Translations under genes and position numbers: made by a program
Shown here: piece after piece, positions 11,805 to 22,395 of the stretch
Layout: each line of letters opens with the position of its first letter
Position numbering within the stretch: position 1 is the first letter of the stretch
Source of the DNA: Takifugu bimaculatus
Lineage: Eukaryota > Chordata > Actinopteri > Tetraodontiformes > Tetraodontidae
DNA length: 64,000 nt
Reading direction: 5' to 3'
NCBI GenBank assembly: GCA_004026145.2
Contig: CP034977.1
Coordinates: 7,971,940 to 8,035,939, forward strand
The notes under the pieces: model-generated
What the model saw: the letters and a program-made list of their open reading frames with translations, nothing else
The model's database searches: none
Told to the model about the DNA's origin: nothing

Positions 11805-14800
11805 ATGGAGTCTCTTGATGCGTTTGAATCTGAGATGGAGGCTGATGGACAGGGAAACTACTCTCTATTTCCTGCTCTGGACAGCATCGCAAATCTGTCC
11901 GGAACACCTGAAACTCTTGACAGGTTGAAGGATTTTATACCGTAATAAACACACACGAATGCAACGTGAATATTTGTCTGTGTAATCTTGTTGAGCACGA
12001 TGACATCTAACATTTGCTTTTCCCATGACTTGCCCAGTGAAATTACAGAGAAGCCAAACCTCACATGGCTAGATGCTGCACAGGTATTTCTCCTTAAGTA
12101 AAAAAAAAAAAATGATGAGGATGGTGATTTGTAATGTAGTGTTTTTAACATGTGGTTTTATTATTCCTTACATAGATTGTGCTGGAAGAAGCCGGACGGC
12201 CTATGCACATCAAGGAGATCAAGCAAAGAATCATTGACAGAGGACTTGTTCAGTCAAAGTACACTTAACTTCTTTCTTTACCACACGTAACATCTACTGT
12301 CTGACTAAACATAATTACGAAACAGTGAAGGTATTTGCAGGTTGGTTCTTCAGTTATTTAACCTCGGTCAATTGTGTCTCTGGCAGTGCAAAGTCAAGTC
12401 TGGAAGCTGTCATGTATCGAGAGGTAAGGACAGAATCAGCCTCCAGTACATTAACCTTCAACTTCATGAAACACATGTATGTCCTCAGTTGTGACTGTCT
12501 GTATTTATGTTAATATTTATCCATTCTACATGTAAAATCATGCTTCCTTGACTGTATTTCACTGCTATAAAAGAAGGCAATATTTCTTCTCGACTGTGAT
12601 CTAAATGAACGAGGGAGGTCTTGAATCTACTGTCATGGGCAGATGAAGCTAAATTGACCCTCTCCCAGATTTTGGTGAACAAATTTGTCTTTTCCAGCCC
12701 CCATTCCAGTCCACTGGCCTCAGTTTCACATTATGTTTCAGACACAAAAAGGCAGCAGGAGATTCAAGAGGATTGAGAACAGAAATGGAGTCTTTGCACT
12801 ACTGGTGAGTTATAAGGAATCGAACTGCAAAATCACCCAAACCTGAGGATATACCGACTCCATAAAAATAAAAGGACCACACAATTATTGTGAACCTGTT
12901 TTCACACCCAGCAGTGCAAAGGGCAGTTGTGCCAACAGAAGCCCATTTATTGTATATGTGGTTTTGCTGAGCGGAGTGCACCGCGGAGGTTGATTTCATG
13001 CCCCTTGTGAGCATTCTTGCGTGCGCTGTTACGTTACATGTGCACATGCAATAGGAGAGAAGCCAAGATCTACAGAAAAAAGAAAATGGAGTGTTTACTG
13101 TTGCAATTTGGTGAGTTGTGGGACACAAGACAGGAGACATACTGAGATTTAAGTGGAAAACACTTTGGGCACTTCCTGTTTCTTCTGAAAAAATCGGCCC
13201 AAAATACACAGGCGTCATATCAGGAGGTCTGGACTCGCGTCATATCAGGAGGTTTGGACTCATTGACAATCTAAATTGCAGTCACTTTATCACTGTTCCT
13301 CCTGCTCTGTGCTCACTGTACTTCCCTTTGGGCCTCAGCTGTTTCACATTAGTTTCGGACCTTTTACCATCAGTGGGAGCACGAAGGGCAGCTCCTACAG
13401 TGAGACAGTCTCCCTGGTCAGATAGACTGTGGGTCCTCCAGTACTGCAACAAGAACATTGAGTATAGATGAATCGAGCTGTATGTCTGTTTTTACCGTTA
13501 TTGCGATGATGATGATGTCATCAAGACACGTATAAATGTGCCAGAACCCCGTGAGCCACTAATTTTCCCCCCAGGTCACTTGCAGTCATTTCACCTGGGA
13601 AAACCTGTTCACATTGACGAAAAGATCATCAATCCGGAACAGGGCAGGATTTTCATGCAGTGTGAAAGGGGCTTTAGGGTCACCAGAAATGATGATATCG
13701 TGGGGTACGGTCGTTGGCAGGTTATTGATTTGGGTTCCCAGAGCTGGTTGGTTATTTTGTTCTCTACCCAATTTCATTGATACAGATTGTCATCTGGAAT
13801 ATTTCATTCAAGGGGATCTGGGATTTCTGTTCCCTTTATTTTAGTTGGGCGGTGTATTATGATGACTCATCAGCACTCTACTCTTTACTCTACAGTCCTC
13901 CTACATGAGTCTGGTCCTGCTCAAGGTTTCTTCCTGTTAAAGGGGAGTTTTTCCTTGCCACTGTTGCTTGTTGAGGTCAGGCCCTGGGATTCTGTAAAGC
14001 GCCTTGAAACAATTTTAATTGTAACAGATGCTAGATAAAAAAAAAGATTGATTGATTGTTTGAGTCAGTGAAGACAAATCTAGAATAAATTTTAATTTTC
14101 TCAGTGCATAAAAATGTAAAAATATCACCTGTGTTACTGTATGTTTCAGTGTGGACACAGTTTTTCTTTGAGAAAAGGCGTTGTGACGCCACTTTTTCTA
14201 GACTTAACGTGTGAGGCGGCGTAAAAAGGCCAAAATTGTGATAATTTCATTCGTACTAATAAGGGTTATTTCAGATTGTGTGATATTTCGTGTTTGTTTA
14301 CAGTCATTTGCACTGTCTGGGTAAACTCATCAGCATCCATATATCGTCTTCATCTTATCTTCAACCGTCCTCCTGAAGCCAGCCGGCGTGTCCTCGGGCA
14401 CGTCGGCTGGCTTCAAATGACCAGATTTCGTTCAAACCACTCGCCTCCGTGTCCTCTCAGACTGACGAGGAGCGGCAACAAGCACTGCAGGCCTTCGCAG
14501 CACAGTCTTTTCTCGGTGCGGCGCAGCACACCGCTTCCAGTTCAGGCTCCGGCTCTTCCGTGCACGTCTTCTCCTCGCCCATCGGTGCTTTGGAGCACAA
14601 GAGCAAAATGAAGAGAGTTCCACGAAAAACCCAGAACGAGAAGTACCGACTTAAATACCTGAGGCTCCGTAAAGCTGCCGCGAGCATTCGTATTCGTGAG
14701 TGAGCCCTTAATTCTTGGAGAGCCAGTCTGCTCACATCACCTTCGGCGTTTCACGTCTCAGTGTTTGTGTGCGCAGGAGAACGCAGCGCTCTGCGATGAA

Positions 14801-17308
14801 GTCGCCCATTTGGAGGAAAAGTTCTTGAAAGCAAAGGAGGAGCGGAGGTAAGGAGACTGGAATAGGAACATGGAATGTTGTGTCAACAGCTTTTTGTCAT
14901 CTTCCTGCGTTCAGCCTATACCATCTTGTTCATCTCACTCTCTGGGGTCATTTGAATTTTCAGGTTTTTGTTGAAGTCACTTTTGCAGTACCAGACCCTG
15001 ACAGAGGGGGAGATACCACCCACGCCGAACTCAAGCGCTCATCCATCCGTGCCTCCTCTAGCATTAACTCCAGGTCCTGCAGGGCCTTCGGGCCTCTCTG
15101 GAGGATCCAACCTCCTATCTGTAGTTACATCTGGGGAAGATGGAGCTCTTAAAAAACCCAAGAAGGAAAGAAAAGAGCGAGGCAGGGAAAATGGAAAGGA
15201 GGACTGTGAGTACTAACATTTGTGAAAGAGGTCAGGAACCAATGGAAGAAAGTCACTCAGAGCCTTAAGGTTCAAGCTTCTGCTCTAAAAATCCCTCATA
15301 TAGCTTATTCAGAAGCCGTTAGCTACATGTTATTGCACCTTTATTAGTACTGATTTGTCAGTGTTTTTGTCTCTAATTGGTTGATATTTTTACTGGACCC
15401 GATGAGGGTGTGGAACACATTCTTTTCCAATTAATGGAACCTGATGATGGCTTTGTTTATGACTGGTCTAGTCCCAAAGAAGCTATCTAAGAAGAGGAAG
15501 CCCAGCGACTGTTCTCGGAAGATGGTGCAACCCATCCCTCTGGACTCATCGGGGACGTCCAGTCTTCCCCATTGTACTGGGAGGTTTAACGGTCTACAGC
15601 CTGGGAGAGGTGCGTGTCTGGTTGCACTTCAATCACCTGTTTTAATGAGTCCAGAACAAAGCAACGTGCTTTAAATTGTGCACTTTGTTCAGATCATCAC
15701 GGATAGAATGTCGTTCCATGATGAGAGCGCCATCTATCCAGTGGGCTTCTGTAGCACACGGGTGTTTACCAGCATGAAGAACCCTGATCAACAGTGTCTC
15801 TACACCTGCCAGATCAAGGATGGTGGAGCAGGTCCTCAGGTACACACACAATCACACACTCTGCTGTACAATGACACCGTATTTGCTCTTTGGTGGAGTT
15901 AACCCTTGACTGCCATGTCCAGTTTGAGATTGTTCCTGAAGATGATCCTCAGAATGCCCTCGTGGCCTCCTCTGCTCTAACGTGCTACGCCAGCCTCCTG
16001 AAGGTCACCGCTTCCTCCAGGTACCGAACCACCACCACTTTTCTCAGCCTTGAAGGCATTTAACAGGAAGTTCATTCATCTGTATCTTCATGCTTTAGCT
16101 CCAAGTCTGCTACACCCATTGTACCATCCGGAGCGGACTTCTTTGGCTTTTCACACCCGACGATCCAGAACCTGATCCAGAGTTGTCCTGGAGCGCGCAA
16201 ATGCAGCAAGTAAATACCCCCCCAAATATAAGTCATTACATAGTTTTGCAACTTAACTTTTCAAACATATGTTGATAAAGTTACTTTGGTTAAGGTTTTA
16301 AGTGTTTACTGATCACCTTTGCCATTTTTTTTAGCTACAGGTGGATTCGATTCGAGGTGTGTCGACCTGGTGACGTTCAGCTCCCTCACAGCCTACCTGA
16401 GGACGACAGCAGTGTCAGCTTTGAGGCCTACCAAAGGCACCAGGTCTTTAATGAGACCGTTAAGATGGAACACGTGACAGGTTACTTCATTTAATCTACA
16501 GCTGGGATTTCCGTTTTTAGTATTATTATCATGCAAGCATGTTAGTGGTGCTACCTCAGCACAGATACATCCAACATTTTTAATGTCTTTAGTTGCATCT
16601 GTTCAGTTTTTGGCCTTTTTCTCTTTCATATTAGATTAGATTAGATTCGATTAGATTCAACTTTATTGTCATTACACATGTCACAAGTACAAGGCAACGA
16701 AATGCAGTTAGCATCTAACCAGAAGTGCTTAAGTAGCGAATAAAACTGTGATGGGTATATACAATATATACACACAATGAATATGTTTATGATATCAATC
16801 TATATGTTTGTATTTACAGAGTTCACAGATATGTAAAGGGTATATAAAAGTCATTGCAACCAAGATAAATATATATACAGGCTGTAACTATGGTGCTGAA
16901 TTTCCTACAGGATCAATGTTTTAACTATACAATAATGATAAAATATGGTAAGAATGTGCAAAGTATGGAAAGCAGTGCAAATAACCGGATGTGGGTAGTG
17001 CAAATAACAGATGTAAATAGTGCAAATAACAGATGTAAATAGTGCAAATAACAAATGTAAATAGTAGACCACAAGTAGCAAATTCATAGGAAAGAATTGA
17101 TTTGTCTATGATGAGCAGACTAATACAACTGATGCTGCTCCTTGTTGCTCCTCCAGTTAATGTATTCAGTTAAATAATGTCACGAATTGAACATGCAAAT
17201 CTGTGTCATCCACACATATGAACAGTGTAACCCCGCTGAGGACTTGACATCTGATTTTTCTTTGCAGGCTGTGATGCTGACGTGATGATGACGCTGCACT
17301 GTCAGTGA
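11805..17308 (+). CDS. tbrg1: TBRG1 (NIAM) with an N-terminal HARE-HTH domain; two frame conflicts
   Basis: TBRG1/NIAM is a nuclear protein linked to the ARF-MDM2-p53 pathway. Exons are 11805-11923, 12038-12083, 12176-12258, 12387-12423, 12742-12804, 14461-14695, 14777-14847, 14964-15205, 15472-15609, 15693-15839, 15923-16020, 16099-16209, 16335-16480 and 17268-17308. The first five (116 codons) encode an acidic start and a HARE-HTH-like winged helix (LTWLDAAQIVLEEAG ... NGVFALL). They join in phase 0 to exon six, where the TBRG1 family begins (KTQNEKYRLKYLRLRKAA, LEEKFLKAKEER). FYRN (AIYPVGFCSTR, CLYTCQIKDGG) and FYRC (GADFFGFSHP, IQSCPGARKC) follow. Two conflicts occur. Exon six ends with one spare base before the phase-0 exon at 14777. 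There is also one extra G in the GGGG run at 15551-15554, after which the family frame is shifted by one. With both resolved the product would be about 524 aa. The last exon is inferred; reading through at 16481 gives a stop within four codons. Confidence 0.85.
13213..13260. repeat. Short tandem duplication in tbrg1 intron 5
   Basis: A unit of about 25 bases beginning CGTCATATCAGGAGGT occurs twice in succession. The copies differ by one or two bases. Confidence 0.75.
13880..14058 (+). repeat. Interspersed repeat tail in tbrg1 intron 5
   Basis: It contains CCTACATGAGTCTGGTCCTG, GGTTTCTTCCTGTTAAAGGG and GTAACAGATGCTA, and ends in a GATT run. It is the same family as the copy at 30,935-31,110. 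Confidence 0.8.
14376..14413. repeat. Inverted repeat (15-base arms, 8-base loop) upstream of a tbrg1 splice acceptor
   Basis: AAGCCAGCCGGCGTG at 14376-14390 is matched by CACGTCGGCTGGCTT at 14399-14413 with a single mismatch. It ends 47 bases before the acceptor of the exon that starts at 14461. Confidence 0.75.
16630..17062. repeat. Interspersed repeat with internal 22-bp minisatellite in tbrg1's last intron
   Basis: A GATTA-rich lead is followed by a block common in teleost genomes (ACTTTATTGTCATTACACATG, ACAAGGCAACGAAATGCAG). From 16974 to 17062 come four units of 22-23 bases with the core AGTGCAAATAACAGATGTAAAT. I take this as one decayed non-autonomous element. Confidence 0.7.
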
Positions 17309-17597
17309 CTGTTTTTAGCACAGACGGCAGCGGACGACCTCTCCCACCGTGATACTCGCTCGTAACGGTCAAATCAAAGCCAAGCATCATGAATTTCTAG
17401 CTTGACATAATATGCTTTTCATGGTCACTGCCTCACTGCAGATGTGCAGGGAAGTAGCCACAAACCACATCAGAACTATTATGATTCATCTATACTGTGT
17501 TTGTATTTGGTACTTTTTATTCAGCTGAAATAATTTTGATCAAAAATTGGCCTCATTGTCTGTAACACCTACATATATTCAATCACCGTTATTTATG

Positions 17598-17903
17598 ATT
17601 AAAGTAGTATCTTTGCTATTGCTCTTACAAAACTGTTTTATGTCCTGAAAATGACAAAGGTTCAGGTTCAGGTTTATATTTGTGTTACTTTTCTTTTTCA
17701 ATACAAACTGAAAGGAAGATTAACTTGTCTCCCTGACTGCTGCTTTTGTCTCGGGTCTTTATTTGATTCCTTAGGATGAGGGAACCTGTGAGGTGACCTC
17801 TGCAACATGAAGGTCAAACTCAAAACTGGTTCTGTCTGCTGTCTCTGCACTCTGGGACCCAAGTGGATGAAAGCTTAATGATAGGGACATCTGCCAAAAT
17901 AAA
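17598..17903 (+). terminator. Candidate polyadenylation signals of tbrg1
   Basis: ATTAAA at 17598-17603 and AATAAA at 17898-17903 are the plausible signals after the inferred stop at 17306-17308. Which one is used cannot be told. Confidence 0.35.
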
Positions 17904-18253
17904 GAAGTCCATTTAATGCGGCTGTCTCTGCTCTGTCCCATCATCGACAGCTTGTTATATGCAAATACGTGTGATACGTATGATGTGAGTCATGATCGGA
18001 TCGTCACGACTGATGCTGTGTCTCGGGAGATGCCAGCTTCCTTTATCAGGTGTAGAATCTCTGAAATAAGCAGCACCATTTAGGTTTTTTAGGAGGTGCA
18101 GACATACAAGCATGTGTAAAAACGATCCTGTTAATCAAACATAACAAATGTGCATGTTTCTTCAAAGCTTGAATGAATGGAATCGATACATCCCAGAAAA
18201 CCCAGCTCACATGATGGACAAGAGTCAATCTATTCCTCCTCTGTCCCTCGAGA

Positions 18254-18453
18254 ACCAGTCTATGTATCCTCCCCATCCCACTATAACCAGTCTATGTATC
18301 CTCCCCATCCCACTATAACCAGTCTATGCATCCTCTCCATCCCACTATAACCAGTCTATGCATCCTCCCCATCCCACTATAACCAGTCTATGCATCCTCT
18401 CCATCCCACTATAACCAGTCTATACATCCTCTCCATCCCACTATTACCAGTAT
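18254..18453. repeat. 32-bp minisatellite, six copies
   Basis: The unit reads ACCAGTCTATG(T/C)ATCCTC followed by (C/T)CCATCCCACTATA. It repeats with starts at 18254, 18286, 18318, 18350, 18382 and 18414, and a partial seventh follows. Only a few positions vary, so the array is young or homogenised. Confidence 0.92.
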
Positions 18454-18806
18454 TACTATGACGTGTTTTTTATACATTATAGCCGCATTTTTAACCCCAC
18501 TTTTTGCACATTTTCGGACGTTTTTTGGGCGTCAGATAGATGCTGGACAGTCTTCCCACCAGCAGGTGTCGCTCTTATATCGCACCTCTACACAAACTAG
18601 TGAATTTAGGGTCACGTTGATTTCCCCAAAAACTCAGCTCCGTTGAATTAATATTCAAAATTATCTCATATGAAACTGTCACCTTATGTAATTTTATTTC
18701 TTTTTAGATAAACAGAGCTGTTGACATGTGTTGAAGTGTACAAACATTGAACTTTGAATGAGCAGCGGTGTTGAAAACAGGGATTCTGCCTAAAGAAAGA
18801 ACAGCT

Positions 18807-19001
18807 TTAATCTTCTGTGGCTGCAGCATGCGCACAGATCAGTTCCACGTACTTGCTGCTGGTCGAGCCCTCGCTCACCTTGAAGCCGTGCAGCAGAATA
18901 CAACCTCCCAACCAGATTATGAGTTCACGTTGCCATGGTGACCCGGGCAGGTTGAAAAGAACGGTTGTTATTGTGGCAGTGAAATCTCTGACTTTAGGCA
19001 C
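18807..19001 (-). other. Exon-like open frame of unknown identity
   Basis: Read on the minus strand, this 64-codon frame ends in a stretch (HGFKVSEGSTSSKYVELICA) with G/C-rich third positions, a proper stop, and GC content above its surroundings. That looks like the last exon of a gene or an exonic fossil. No family is recognised. A GT lies inside the frame (CTTCAAG|GTGAGC), so an internal donor is also possible. No companion exons were found nearby. Confidence 0.25.
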
Positions 19002-19244
19002 TTCTCAGTCACTCTTTTGGTGTTTCCATATTCTTGCAACAATCAGTTCATTTAGCTGATTTTGGTTTACACGAGGAAGACTTGATAAATAAATAAATAA
19101 GAGCCCAGAATCCAGCCGATATGTTGATGTAACATTTTTAAAATGATGATTTTGACGCTTCTGTCCCAGCGATGCAATATTTTCTATCCATTTATTGGTG
19201 CTGAGCCGTAAAAATGTAGAAAGAGGTGAGTTATGATCAGTACA

Positions 19245-19246
<2 letters not shown>

Positions 19247-19303
<57 letters not shown>
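19247..19303. repeat. (CA)n microsatellite
   Basis: An almost pure CA run of about 55 bases. It explains the Cys-Val frames on the minus strand. Confidence 0.95.
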
Positions 19304-19306
<3 letters not shown>

Positions 19307-22234
19307 CTAATGTTCTATTAAGTGGACAACGTGAAAGAGGCATGTGAAGGAATTAAACATATCATTCAAATTCAAATTTAATACCATGCTGGATGGAGCA
19401 ATGCGCACGTTTACAAGTCCACTGAAAGCCTGTCTCCTTTCATTTACAAAGTGAAAGGCCCGCCCCACATGCACGCACACACACACACACATTTCCACCC
19501 ACAGACGTGTGTACCCCTTCTCTGAGAACTGCAAGAAGAGCAGGACAGGAGGGGAAAGAGGGCTTCATAATGATTAAGAGGACACATGCTGCAGAGACAA
19601 GACGAAACAGATTACCACTTACGTAGGTAAATATATATTTTACCTATATGAATTGTTCCCCACAAGGTCGAGGGACAAAAAAGGACTTAAAATATCAGTT
19701 TCTTTCCTTCCTCCCCTAATTTGGAATAACAATCAAGAGCAACTATCTATAAATGTCAATACATGATCTCATAGCACAGACATACGTTCATAGATATATC
19801 ACAGTGACCAACAGTGATCGCATTTGTACAACATAACATTTGGTTTTCAAATGTAACTAATGATCCACTTGCTTGAATGCACAAATCGCTGGTGGTATTC
19901 ATGTGCTTAAGGATTTAATTAGCTAAATATACAAAAAAATAGAGCAGGATTCAGCATGAGTCTGCTGATTTATATGAAAAACACACTCCGTCCTAATATT
20001 CTTAAGTGGGAGTAACCCCCAGAGCCTTACTCCCCCCATACAATCAATCAGAAAGATTCACGGGGCCAGTGGGGCGGGTTGGATGGAACCTGGATGCAGC
20101 ACAGATGTGGACAGAACTGGATGGATCACTTTACAGAAAAATGGGCAAGATAGATTTTCAGGAACTTTAATCCCAAGAATTCCCTGAGGAAGGCACCGGA
20201 TTCATTCGACCCCAGAGCGACACATCTAAGCCTGAGTTAATTTCTAGTGAAGTGACAAGATGTTGACCAGAGGGATTTATTATTCAATCAGACTTTAACG
20301 TATTTGCGGGGACCTTTGTGCCGCTTATATTAAAATCACACTGTCGTGGATCTTTGCAGCATGACTGCAGTTTAATAAAGAAAGTAAACATGACGATGTA
20401 GCGCTCTGATTCACACGACATCCACTTTCTTTCTCTGCTGAAATGGGGGAAAAAAATCAGCAAAATTAGCACTGTGCGGCTCTAAATCTCTCCCATGTAT
20501 CAGTTTTTAGATTACCTCTGCTTAACATTGTGAGTGCTTTTTGTTAGTTCCAGTAGGGGAAGCTGCAGCCTGTGCTCCTTTAAAGGTCTGCAGCCTCATC
20601 AGGGTCTGAAACACAAAAGAAAAACCTTGACTGATCTAATCACAGTCTTTATATCACTCACCAAGTGATATGTCAACCCAATGTCAACCCAGTTCTAAAA
20701 AGCTCACCTGCAGTCAAAATAACTTCAAGAATATTGTTCTACAGCTCAACTCTGAAATGGTCACACATGATATGATGTAAGACCTGCAGGTCTTTTATGG
20801 AAAGTGAGAAGATGGGGGTGTAATGACAAGATACTCATGTTAGCAAAAAAGCTAGCACTGAGCTGGACTTACCCGGTAATCTGTTCCTGACAAGCCTGAA
20901 CAGAAATGCCAGCGACACATTTGAATGAAATGCCCCTCATTCATTACCGGTAAAAATAAGATAGGTGGGCGTAATCGAGTCACTGATATAATGGGATCCG
21001 ATGTGTTTCTTCCTTAATGGACCCTGCAAAACAGGCTAAAAGCTGCCTACTTGTATACTCCATGAGGAGTAAATAGTGGTCGGCTCTATTCAGCAAACAT
21101 CCGCCCTTGGTCTTGGTGCGATTGAGTCTTCATAATGGCATCACTTCTGTAGTTTTTACACACGAGCTGATGTGAAAGTAGAATGTGTCATGAGATTGGC
21201 GTTTTAGGGAGAAATCCAGGCGTGTCATAATCAGCTAACTGCTGTAACCTGATAAAGAGCATCGTGCTATGACGATCTCTTGAATAAAACTCCAGAAATC
21301 ATTAATGACCAGCCTCCAGGCAGACTGATCACTGTGAGATTTGATTATCTTTATAAGTGATGTTCTAGTCATGTGATTCAGCCATCATAAAAGTCCAATT
21401 TCTGACACATACATCGATGACACCATAATAACACTGCGACAACAAAGGAAATTAAATGAGAGGGATGGGATTCATTTGTAAGCATCATTTCATCGAGTGT
21501 AAGGATTAAGGTACGTTCGGCTGCTCCATTTAGCAAAGCACTTCAATGCCTATTATTGTGAAAAGACCATGATTTGAGTAGCTGCCTTTAATGGTGTTCA
21601 TTTAAGTCCACGCTATCAGCGGCCGATAAGAAGATTATAGCGGAAGCAGTTTTGGAGATGTTGGCTGCGGATACTTATTGAGAAAATTTGCCAACATCCC
21701 TTTGCACTGTCAACCTTCGAGGCTTAGAAGGAATAATAGCCGCTGTCGAAAAGGTTCCTGACCAAATTGGAGAATTTTTTGGAGAGAGCTGTGAAAAGAC
21801 AAGAGGTGAAACTACTGTGTAATCCAACCCCTGCATCAGCTTTTGAAACACGCAGAGATCAGACACATTAAAATGCAGGTGCCGACCTCCTGCCGCCTCT
21901 ACTGGGCATCTGCAAAAGTCGGTGGGCGTTGAGCAGACAAAGAACCAGATATAGAAATATGAAAACACCTTCTTGTATTGCCGATTAACAAGGCACACAA
22001 TCTGTGAGTGTGGCCACCTAGTGGTTGGAGGTAATGTTGCGCATTTCATTACAATAACCAGTCAGCCTGGTGCAACATCCACTGGCTTGTGCTGTGAAGC
22101 TACAATCAAGGCCTTTGAGAGAAACCTTTCAAATAGTCGGTACGTTAGCTAACTAACGGTAGTAGAGTCAGGGAACGAGTTGATAGAGATGAGGGAACGG
22201 GACTTGCGGTCTTCAAGTGAGGTCATATATGAGG
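19304..22234. other. Non-coding stretch
   Basis: No gene, exon or clear repeat is seen apart from a short CA run near 19,478-19,490. Open frames are short and have no domain-like content. Confidence 0.6.
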
Positions 22235-22395
22235 TCATATTGGGTGGCGGTAGCTCAGAATGTGGGGGATCGGGCTGACAAGCGGAGGGTACAAACCCAG
22301 GTGCAGACAAAACACTGGAAGGTGTTTTGGAATTAGGGGATACTGCCAGAACACCTTCAGAGCACTTCCGAGGTACCCTTAAGCAAGGGACCGAA
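22235..22395 (+). mobile_element. Diverged tRNA-derived SINE remnant
   Basis: It starts with a tRNA-like head (GGTGGCGGTAGCTCAG) and contains a B-box-like GGGTACAAACCCAG. It continues into CCGAGGTACCCTTAAGCAAGGGACC, the body motif common to teleost SINEs (ACTGAGGTACCCTTGAGCAAGG-like). It is too degraded to name a family. Confidence 0.6.

Noticed and set aside
13118..13471. A 117-codon frame in the tbrg1 intron as an extra exon
   Set aside because: It has no similarity to TBRG1, contains a short tandem duplication, and is not needed, since the exons on both sides join in phase.
18254..18453. CRISPR-like array
   Set aside because: The whole unit is repeated without unique spacers and the genome is vertebrate. 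It is a minisatellite.
22235..22395. A tRNA gene
   Set aside because: The A- and B-box-like motifs are degenerate and are followed by a SINE body. No cloverleaf with an anticodon arm could be drawn.
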